Origin: Spirochaetaceae bacterium
Lineage (GTDB): Bacteria > Spirochaetota > Spirochaetia > JABEVK01
Direction: 5' to 3'
NCBI GenBank assembly: GCA_023265735.1
Contig: JAHFSN010000064.1
Span: 1-8,293, forward strand
Length of the DNA: 8,293 nt
In this document: one piece after another, positions 1 to 4,565 of the stretch
How the letters are laid out: every line of letters starts with the position of its first letter
Numbering within the stretch: the stretch's first letter is position 1
The notes under the pieces: generated by a model
Seen by the model: the letters and a program-made list of their open reading frames with translations, nothing else
What the model was told of the DNA's origin: nothing
Database searches by the model: none
Translations under genes and position numbers: made by a program

Positions 1-292
1 CCAGGGCCTGGCGAAGCTCCTTCTCAATCCTCCGGGAGGCCCCGGCCAGGAAGAACCTCCAGCCCACCCGGCCCAGGGCCACAAACACCGACGTCAGGGC
101 CAGCCAGCCGACAATGCCCAGGATAAAGGACTGATCAGGATGCCCCGCGGCCAGATGATTCACCGCGGCTTTGAGCCATTGGGGTATCAGGAGCTGACCC
201 GTGTTGGTGACCAGGAGACAGGCAATTCCCAGGGCGTAAAACCCCGCGTAACGTTTCAAGTAGGGCAGCAGGGAGGCAAAGGTTCGGAACAT
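1..292 (-). CDS. ABC transporter, fused permease/ATP-binding exporter type (N-terminal fragment)
   Basis: Start of a minus-strand gene whose remainder lies beyond the left edge; 97 codons are visible from an ATG at 290-292, with no stop. The protein begins MFRTFASLLPYLKRY, followed by a hydrophobic stretch (about residues 18-40), a soluble turn (H46 to Q54), a second hydrophobic stretch (about 56-74) and GASRRIEKELR at 84-94. This is the typical first third of the membrane domain of type I ABC exporters (MsbA/MdlA/MdlB class): an amphipathic N-terminus, TM1, TM2, then the cytoplasmic helix with the SRRIE-xLR pattern. Members of this family use a C-terminal ATPase domain to export lipids, drugs or peptides; here that domain is outside the window, so substrate and homo- or heterodimeric state cannot be told. 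A weak GGCGGGA stands just before the ATG. The gene is divergent from rpsT. Confidence 0.82.
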   Translation of the reverse strand, partial: MFRTFASLLPYLKRYAGFYALGIACLLVTNTGQLLIPQWLKAAVNHLAAGHPDQSFILGIVGWLALTSVFVALGRVGWRFFLAGASRRIEKELRQAL

Positions 293-310
293 CGTCCCGC
301 CAATATACCC

Positions 311-328
311 AAAAAGCCCTCTTCGGGC
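311..328 (-). terminator. Terminator-like hairpin in the leader of the ABC transporter gene
   Basis: On the minus strand a GCCC/GGGC stem (328-325 with 319-316) with a GAAGA loop is followed by five T residues (315-311). The stem is only 4 bp, so it is weak. It ends 18 nt before the ABC transporter start, where no minus-strand gene lies upstream for it to terminate, so if real it would be an attenuator or a stop for stray antisense transcription. It could be chance. Confidence 0.22.
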
Positions 329-339
329 ACCCAACCGCC

Positions 340-367
340 TTGACAGATGGGGCGCGCCTTTGATAAT
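340..367 (+). promoter_or_regulatory. Sigma-70-type promoter of rpsT-hup-lnt
   Basis: A perfect -35 box TTGACA (340-345) is followed after 16 bp by GATAAT (362-367), one mismatch from the TATAAT consensus. Transcription would start near 374, giving a leader of about 38 nt before the rpsT TTG codon. It is the only strong plus-strand promoter visible between the divergent ABC transporter gene and rpsT. A weaker overlapping pair, TTGATA (360-365) and TAATAC (382-387), also exists, but its second box matches poorly. Confidence 0.75.
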
Positions 368-411
368 TTCTCTAGCTGTTGTAATACATTATTTCCCTTG
401 AGGAGAATTCC

Positions 412-678
412 TTGGCCAATTCCCGTTCTGCCAAAAAGCGCATCCGTCAGAATACGACGCGCCGCATCGCTAACAAATCTTATAAGAGCATGGTCCGGAC
501 CACCGTCAAAACCTTTGAGAACCTCGTGAAGGACGCCGACAAGGTGACCGCCAACGAGAAGTTCATCAAGGTCCAGAAGGTGCTGGATACCGCTTCCCGG
601 AAAGGCTACCTGCACAAGAATACCGTGGCCCGCAAGCTTTCCCGCCTCTCGAAACGTCTCGCGGCTGTTAAAGCCTAA
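412..678 (+). CDS. rpsT: 30S ribosomal protein S20
   Basis: Small, strongly basic protein of 88 residues, the usual S20 length (87 in E. coli). It binds 16S rRNA early in assembly of the 30S subunit. The N-terminus ANSRSAKKRIRQN, the central NKSYKSMVRTTVKTF and the C-terminal HKNTVARKLSRLSKRLA are characteristic of the family. The start is TTG at 412-414: GAGGAG at 400-405 is spaced 6 nt before it, and the second residue begins the conserved ANS motif. E. coli rpsT also starts with UUG, where the weak codon takes part in autogenous control by S20, so a similar translational feedback is possible here (inference). First gene of a probable rpsT-hup-lnt transcript, 29 nt ahead of hup; no terminator is visible between them. 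Confidence 0.96.
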   Translation: MANSRSAKKRIRQNTTRRIANKSYKSMVRTTVKTFENLVKDADKVTANEKFIKVQKVLDTASRKGYLHKNTVARKLSRLSKRLAAVKA

Positions 679-707
679 GTTTTCAACCTTTCCTTCGAGG
701 AGTTCTC

Positions 708-1010
708 GTGTCCACGCCAAAGTTGACCAAGGCTGAGATCATCGAGGCCATTTTTGAAAAGACACAGGTGAATCGCAAGACCATCCACGCGGTGGTTGAC
801 CAGTTCTTCGACGAAGTGAAGCTGGCCCTCATGGAGGACCGGGTTGTCGAGCTCCGGGGATTCGGCACCTTTGAAATCCGGACCCGCAAAGGCCGGGAGA
901 AGGCCCGCAATCCCAAGACCGGGGAAGTCGTACCCGTCCAGAACCATGGGGTTACGGTCTTCCGGCCCGGAAAGGACCTGAAGAAGAAGACCTGGGAACT
1001 CCGGGAATAG
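708..1010 (+). CDS. hup: DNA-binding protein HU (HU/IHF family)
   Basis: Nucleoid protein of 100 residues, about ten longer than the typical HU of 90. The helical dimerisation half (residues 7-45) begins LTKAEIIEAI. The beta-sheet part carries the GFGTF signature at 51-55, followed by the DNA-embracing arm with ARNPKTGE at 66-73; the proline in this motif is the residue that intercalates into DNA in HU/IHF. FRPGKDLK at 85-92 and a basic tail close the protein. Conserved positions look intact, so it should bind and bend DNA. The GTG start (708-710) is supported by GAGGAG at 697-702 with 5 nt spacing. HU versus IHF subunit cannot be fully settled from sequence, but a single copy next to rpsT and lnt fits HU in spirochaetes. 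Likely co-transcribed with rpsT and lnt. Confidence 0.95.
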   Translation: MSTPKLTKAEIIEAIFEKTQVNRKTIHAVVDQFFDEVKLALMEDRVVELRGFGTFEIRTRKGREKARNPKTGEVVPVQNHGVTVFRPGKDLKKKTWELRE

Positions 1011-1021
1011 TTCGGCATCCC

Positions 1022-2524
1022 GTGCTCGATTTCTTCGTCTTGGCGGCGGGAACCCTGGTTCCCGTCCTCGCCTGGCCGAACGAGTTCTTCGCCGGCTGCC
1101 CGTTCCTCGGGCCCTTCATCCTCCTTCCCGTCTTCTGGTTCACAGCCCGGCACAAGCTAGGAGCGTCCGCCCTCGGCGGAGCGCTGTGGATCGTCCTGGT
1201 TACCCTCCTTTCCCAATTCTGGCTTCTCCAATTTCATCCCCTGGCCTTCCCGGCCGTCCTCCTGTTCCAAGTTCCCTGGTACGCGGCGGCTTTTCTGGCG
1301 TCCTCCTTTCTATGGCGGTGCTTTCCCCGGCGGGGAGTGTGGGCCCAGGCGGCCCTGTGGACGGTCTTCGAGTTCGCGAGGGTCCAGGGATTCTTTTCGT
1401 ATCCCTACGGGTCCGTGGCGTCGAGCCTGTGGTCTTGGCCCCTGAGCTTCCAGAGCGCCGACCTGATCGGCACCTCGGGCCTGACCTACCTGCTGGCTTG
1501 GGCGGCGGCGTGGGGCGCCGCCTTCTTGTCCCAGGAAGGGGACCGGAGGCGGCTCCTGGTCGACTTGGTCCTGGGTCTGGGGCTTGTGGCCCTCAATTTC
1601 GGCTACGGGGTCTGGAAATGGACCGAGTCCGGTGGCGCCGTCTGGCGGCCGGCCCTGGTCCAGCAGGACCAGGACCCCTGGAAGGGTGGGGCGTCCGCCT
1701 ACGAGTCGGGCTTTGAGAGGCTGGAGACCCTTTCCAGGACGGCCCTGGAGGGGCACCCCGATGCGGTGGTCTGGTCGGAAACGGCGTTTGTGCCTTCGGT
1801 CGAGTTTCACCACCGTTACCACGAGAACCCCGAAAGCCTGCAGCTGGTCCGCCGGCTCGAGACCTTCCTTTCGACCACCAGTGTTCCTTTTCTGGTGGGG
1901 AACGACCATCGCGAAAAGGCCGAAGACGGGACCATCCGGGACTACAACGCGGTGCTGGCCTGGAACTCCGGGTGGTCCGGTCGGTACGAGAAGAATCGAT
2001 TGGTGCCGTTCACCGAGTCCTTTCCTTATAAAAAGGAGCTCCCCTGGGTCTTTCAGTGGCTCAAAGACGCCGATACGCATTTCTGGGAACCCGGCCGGGG
2101 GCACCACGTGCTCCGGGTCGGGTCCGTACCGGTGGGCACTCCCGTTTGCTTCGAAGATGCCTTTCCCGAGGGCGCCCGGAACTTCAACCTCCAGGGAGCC
2201 TTGGCCTTGGTCAACCTGACCAATGACGCCTGGGCCCCGGGCACGGCGTCGCGTCTGCAGCACCTTTCCCTGGCCGTGTTTCGGGCGGTGGAGACCCGGA
2301 TGCCCCTCGTCCGGGCCGGGAACGACGGGGCCACGGCCGCAGTGAGCCGCCGGGGGGAACTGTTGGCCCTCCTTCCCTTGGGGCCTCCGGCGGTCCTTCA
2401 GGCCGAAGTGAAGTTGGGAACCGGGGAACCTACGCTGTACTCGCGCCTAGGAGACTGGTTCCCCTGGGGTTTGGCCCTGACCCTCGTCGTCGCGTTGGGG
2501 TGGCGATTTCGTCCCGGGAACTGA
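1022..2524 (+). CDS. lnt: Apolipoprotein N-acyltransferase
   Basis: Inner-membrane enzyme that adds the third acyl chain to the N-terminal cysteine of diacylated lipoproteins. The 500-residue length is typical (E. coli 512). Residues 1-200 hold several hydrophobic segments and the EFARVQGFFSYPYGS patch (117-131). Residues 207-465 form the nitrilase-like domain with all three catalytic residues: E253 in WSET, K324 in YEKNR and C376 in VCFEDAFP, matching Glu267, Lys335 and Cys387 of E. coli. NLTNDAW (398-404) and GNDGATAA (433-440) are further family motifs. A last membrane segment lies at about 482-496. The GTG start is 11 nt after hup; no good ribosome binding site precedes it and the frame stays open upstream, so translation may depend on hup and the start is less certain than the identity. 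A second Lnt lies at 7415-8293. Confidence 0.94.
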   Translation: MLDFFVLAAGTLVPVLAWPNEFFAGCPFLGPFILLPVFWFTARHKLGASALGGALWIVLVTLLSQFWLLQFHPLAFPAVLLFQVPWYAAAFLASSFLWRCFPRRGVWAQAALWTVFEFARVQGFFSYPYGSVASSLWSWPLSFQSADLIGTSGLTYLLAWAAAWGAAFLSQEGDRRRLLVDLVLGLGLVALNFGYGVWKWTESGGAVWRPALVQQDQDPWKGGASAYESGFERLETLSRTALEGHPDAVVWSETAFVPSVEFHHRYHENPESLQLVRRLETFLSTTSVPFLVGNDHREKAEDGTIRDYNAVLAWNSGWSGRYEKNRLVPFTESFPYKKELPWVFQWLKDADTHFWEPGRGHHVLRVGSVPVGTPVCFEDAFPEGARNFNLQGALALVNLTNDAWAPGTASRLQHLSLAVFRAVETRMPLVRAGNDGATAAVSRRGELLALLPLGPPAVLQAEVKLGTGEPTLYSRLGDWFPWGLALTLVVALGWRFRPGN

Positions 2525-2526
2525 AG

Positions 2527-2555
2527 TTGACAAGGCTAGGCAACTGTAGGACAAT
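2527..2555 (+). promoter_or_regulatory. Probable promoter of the response regulator operon
   Basis: TTGACA (2527-2532) starts 3 bp after the lnt stop codon. A 17-bp spacer follows, then GACAAT (2550-2555), which matches 4 of 6 consensus positions. Transcription would start near 2562, leaving a very short leader in which GGGGGA (2562-2567) serves as the ribosome binding site 6 nt before the GTG start. The perfect -35 box and correct spacing make this plausible; the -10 is imperfect. No terminator was seen between lnt and this site, so read-through from rpsT-hup-lnt is also possible. Confidence 0.5.
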
Positions 2556-2573
2556 CGCAGTGGGGGATCGCCA

Positions 2574-3290
2574 GTGGAATTGAAAGGGAAAATCCTGATC
2601 GTCGACGATGAGCCGGTCAATCTCGACTTCTTCGACGTGATGCTTTCGCGTCTCGGTTTCCAGGTGGTCATGGCCGAGGATGGCGAAGAAGCCCTCGAGA
2701 TGATCCAGCAGGATAAGCCGGATCTCATCATCCTCGACAACATCATGCCCAAAATGACGGGTTGGGAACTGACCAAGATTCTCAAGAAGAGCAAGGCCTA
2801 CGAGCAGTTCCGCGACATTCCCATTGTTATGTTCTCCGCTATGGATGCCGTGAAGGACAAGATCGAGGGATTTGAACTGGGCATCGAGGACTACATCACC
2901 AAGCCGTTCAACTTTTCGGAAGTTCTGGCTCGAATTCGGGCGGTTCTTCGGAACAAGGAGCTGGCCCACCAAGTGGTCAACCGGGAGAGGCGCATCGCCC
3001 TGATCGAGAGCCTCAATAAGTCCCTGGTGTACTTCACCGACCATCTGGGGGGACCCATGGCCGAGCTGATTGCATCGGCCAAGGCCTTGGATATGACCCA
3101 GAAGGCCCGGGTGGAGATGTTCCGCGACCTGGTCCTGAAGGAAGGCGGCCAAGTTCTGGCGGCCCTCGAGGGCCTGAGGGAAGAAATTCAAGAGCTGAGG
3201 AGCGAGGGGGACAAACTGCGTCAATCCGACGTGTCCCTACGGGATCTTGAAGACAAGTTCCAAAAGCATTTCAACGGTTTGACCCACTGA
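2574..3290 (+). CDS. Response regulator: receiver domain plus HisKA-like helical domain lacking an ATPase
   Basis: A 238-residue cytoplasmic protein. Residues 5-127 are a complete CheY-like receiver: acidic pair D11-D12, phosphoacceptor D55 in ILDNIMP, S88 in FSAMDA and K110 in TKPF. Residues 130-238 are not a DNA-binding, GGDEF, HD-GYP or CheB-type output. They are helical, charged and probably coiled (190-230). The segment YFTDHLGGPMAEL (153-165) resembles the H-box of histidine kinase dimerisation domains (F-S-H-E-L-R-T-P-L), but in the best alignment D156 stands where the phosphorylated histidine would be, with H157 next to it. No ATP-binding domain follows. The output may therefore be protein-protein contact (inference). 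GTG start with GGGGGA 6 nt upstream. First gene of a unit with a TPR mini-protein (16 nt downstream), bactofilin and CinA-type gene; no sensor kinase lies in the window. Confidence 0.88.
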   Translation: MELKGKILIVDDEPVNLDFFDVMLSRLGFQVVMAEDGEEALEMIQQDKPDLIILDNIMPKMTGWELTKILKKSKAYEQFRDIPIVMFSAMDAVKDKIEGFELGIEDYITKPFNFSEVLARIRAVLRNKELAHQVVNRERRIALIESLNKSLVYFTDHLGGPMAELIASAKALDMTQKARVEMFRDLVLKEGGQVLAALEGLREEIQELRSEGDKLRQSDVSLRDLEDKFQKHFNGLTH

Positions 3291-3306
3291 AGTTCGGAGG
3301 CAGCTC

Positions 3307-3528
3307 ATGATCACGGCGGAAAAGGAAGAGGTTCTTCGCTGGTTTGGTGAGGGAAGAAAGGCCTACAAGCTGATGGATTTTGCCAGGGCCAAAGAGTGTT
3401 TTGAGGCCGCATTGAAGATTGACCGAACCGACGGCCCCAGTGCCGTCTATCTGCAGCGTTGTCAGGAGCTGATCGAGAATCCCCCTCCCGAGGATTGGGA
3501 CGGGGTTTTTGTCATGAAAACCAAATGA
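3307..3528 (+). CDS. Small TPR-like protein resembling the C-terminal tail of class III adenylate cyclases
   Basis: A 73-residue protein with one TPR-type helix pair (about residues 10-40: FGEGRKAYKLMDFARAKE, then CFEAALKIDR), then AVYLQRCQELIENPP and PEDWDGVFVMKTK at the C-terminus. As I recall the family, the pattern VYLxRC...NPPPxDWDGVFxMxxK is the hallmark C-terminal end of many bacterial class III adenylate/guanylate cyclases, where a degenerate TPR follows the catalytic domain. Here it stands alone, with no cyclase domain in any frame around it, so it is not a catalytic protein. A role as adaptor or partner of the response regulator is inferred from context only. The ATG start is well supported by GGAGG at 3296-3300 (6 nt spacing). 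Its stop overlaps the bactofilin start in an ATGA, implying translational coupling. Confidence 0.82.
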   Translation: MITAEKEEVLRWFGEGRKAYKLMDFARAKECFEAALKIDRTDGPSAVYLQRCQELIENPPPEDWDGVFVMKTK

Positions 3529-3938
3529 ATCCAAAGAAAGATACGGAACTCGAAGAAGAAATTAAGACCGTCTTGGGACCGGAGACCGTGTTTCGCGGCA
3601 CCCTCCGATTTCGCGATTCCTTGAAGATCCTGGGGCGTTGCGAGGGACGAATTGAATCCCCCGGCTTCCTGGTGATCGGCAAGGGCGCCGAAGTCCTTGC
3701 CGAAATCAAGGTCGGGTCCCTCGTGGTGTCCGGTACCATCAAGGGAAACGTGGAAGCCTCGGTCCAAACCGAGATCAGCTCCACGGGAAAGATCATCGGC
3801 AACCTGAGGACGGCCCAGCTTCGGGTAGAGGACGGGACGGTCTTCGAGGGCAAGGTCGAGATGCTCAAGAACTCCGACGGTTTGGACATCTTCCAGGCGA
3901 CTCCCACCCAGCTGAAACAATCCCTTGAGACCCTCTGA
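3525..3938 (+). CDS. Bactofilin family protein
   Basis: A 137-residue protein with the single right-handed beta-helix domain of bactofilins (about residues 17-115), flanked by a charged N-terminal tail and a short C-terminal tail. Repeating hydrophobic/glycine rungs are visible: FRGTLRFRDSLKILG, GRIESPGFLVIGKGAEV, VVSGTIKGNVEASVQTEI, GKIIGNLRTAQL, VEDGTVFEGKVEM. Bactofilins polymerise without nucleotide into membrane-associated filaments that organise cell shape, wall enzymes or polar sites; in spirochaetes and other curved bacteria they affect morphology. The start at 3525 is preferred over an upstream in-frame ATG at 3459, because it sits in an ATGA overlap with the preceding TPR gene and gives a normal-length product; the extra 22 residues from 3459 would duplicate coding space and look out-of-frame. 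Its end overlaps the CinA-type gene. Confidence 0.92.
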   Translation: MNPKKDTELEEEIKTVLGPETVFRGTLRFRDSLKILGRCEGRIESPGFLVIGKGAEVLAEIKVGSLVVSGTIKGNVEASVQTEISSTGKIIGNLRTAQLRVEDGTVFEGKVEMLKNSDGLDIFQATPTQLKQSLETL

Positions 3939-4503
3939 TAGCGTTTCGGAGTTTCATCGGTTCCTTCGTCGGCAGGGTCTGGTCTTTGCCTGCGCCGAAT
4001 CGTGCACCGGAGGTCTGGTGGCCCGGGAGATGACAGCTTTGGCTGGCGCCTCTGAGGTCTTCTGGGGAGGCGTGGTCTCCTACTCGAACGAGGCGAAGGG
4101 GACCTTCCTCGGCGTCCCCGGAGCCCTGATCGGGCAGTACGGAGCGGTTTCCGGTCCCGTGGCCCTCGCCATGGTCCAGGGAATTGCGCGCCAGAGCGGG
4201 GCCAGCCTGTCCGCGTCCACGACGGGAATCGCCGGGCCCGAGGGAGGAAGTCCCGAGAAGCCCGTTGGAACGGTATGGTTTGGGCTTTCTGCGGTCCGAG
4301 ACGGTCGGTCAGGGACGGTGGCCGTCAGCCACCGCTTCGAGGGAAGCCGGGCGAAAATTCAGCGCGAGGCCTCGCGGTGGGCCCGTAAGCTGGCTCGTTC
4401 CTGGTGGGAATCGGGGATGGAGCTTGACAGTCTTCGGTCCCTGGTCGATAATCATGGTAAGCCTTTCGTTGAGGCTTCCCACTCCCTTCCCGGTTACCTT
4501 TGA
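3925..4503 (+). CDS. pncC: CinA C-terminal-domain protein (probable nicotinamide-nucleotide amidase)
   Basis: A stand-alone CinA C-terminal domain; the N-terminal MoaB-like half of full CinA is absent. The best-characterised role of this domain is deamidation of nicotinamide mononucleotide to nicotinate mononucleotide in pyridine nucleotide recycling. Signatures: CAESCTGGL (23-31, with the conserved serine S26), GGVVSYSNEAKGTFLGV (48-64), YGAVSGPVA (72-80), TGIAGPEGGSPEKPVGTVWFGL (100-121). The normal domain ends near residue 163; the last ~30 residues (to 192) look unlike the family and are encoded by DNA that also carries the rho promoter and early leader. The start is probably TTG at 3925, overlapping bactofilin by 14 nt, since no later start precedes the conserved ESCTGG region; no clear ribosome binding site is seen, which suggests coupling. 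The start is moderately certain, the family identity high. Confidence 0.88.
   Translation: MRPSDSVSEFHRFLRRQGLVFACAESCTGGLVAREMTALAGASEVFWGGVVSYSNEAKGTFLGVPGALIGQYGAVSGPVALAMVQGIARQSGASLSASTTGIAGPEGGSPEKPVGTVWFGLSAVRDGRSGTVAVSHRFEGSRAKIQREASRWARKLARSWWESGMELDSLRSLVDNHGKPFVEASHSLPGYL
4424..4452 (+). promoter_or_regulatory. Sigma-70-type promoter of rho
   Basis: TTGACA (4424-4429), a 17-bp spacer and GATAAT (4447-4452) give the best promoter match in the window (11 of 12 positions, ideal spacing). Transcription should start near 4459, about 107 nt ahead of the rho ATG. The promoter lies inside the 3' end of the preceding CinA-type reading frame, so rho can be expressed independently of that operon. 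Confidence 0.8.
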
Positions 4504-4565
4504 ACCAAAAACAACCCCCTGTATGACATTTCAATTCTTCCGCTACCGAACACCTTGGAGGTGTC
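4459..4565 (+). promoter_or_regulatory. rho leader: C-rich, G-poor stretch followed by a ribosome-binding-site hairpin
   Basis: The predicted leader contains a stretch (about 4475-4556) that I count by hand as 32 C and only 7 G in 82 nt, with little pairing potential. This is the composition of a Rho loading (rut) site. It ends in a perfect inverted repeat ACACCT-TGG-AGGTGT (4550-4564), a 6-bp stem with a 3-nt loop, in which the ribosome binding site GGAGG (4557-4561, 4 nt before ATG) is wholly within the loop and stem. E. coli rho is autoregulated through Rho-dependent termination in its leader; the same is inferred here, perhaps with added translational control. Confidence 0.5.

Noticed and set aside
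382..391. Small palindrome TAAT-AC-ATTA in the rpsT leader as a possible operator
   Set aside because: Only 4-bp half-sites in an AT-rich stretch; no second copy elsewhere in the window, so chance is as likely.
256..720. 154-codon minus-strand frame over rpsT and the upstream region
   Set aside because: Overlaps the clear S20 gene, its promoter and the ABC transporter start; no family recognised.
1310..2263. 317-codon minus-strand frame opposite the first lnt
   Set aside because: Low-complexity Pro/Gly/Arg-rich translation with no motif; lnt on the plus strand has an intact catalytic triad.
2525..2550. Possible terminator between lnt and the response regulator
   Set aside because: Only a 4-bp GTTG/CAAC pairing with no T tract; better explained as promoter DNA.
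3459..3524. Upstream ATG that would extend bactofilin by 22 residues
   Set aside because: It lies inside the TPR mini-gene in another frame, and the added residues look like off-frame translation. The ATG at 3525 sits in a typical ATGA overlap.
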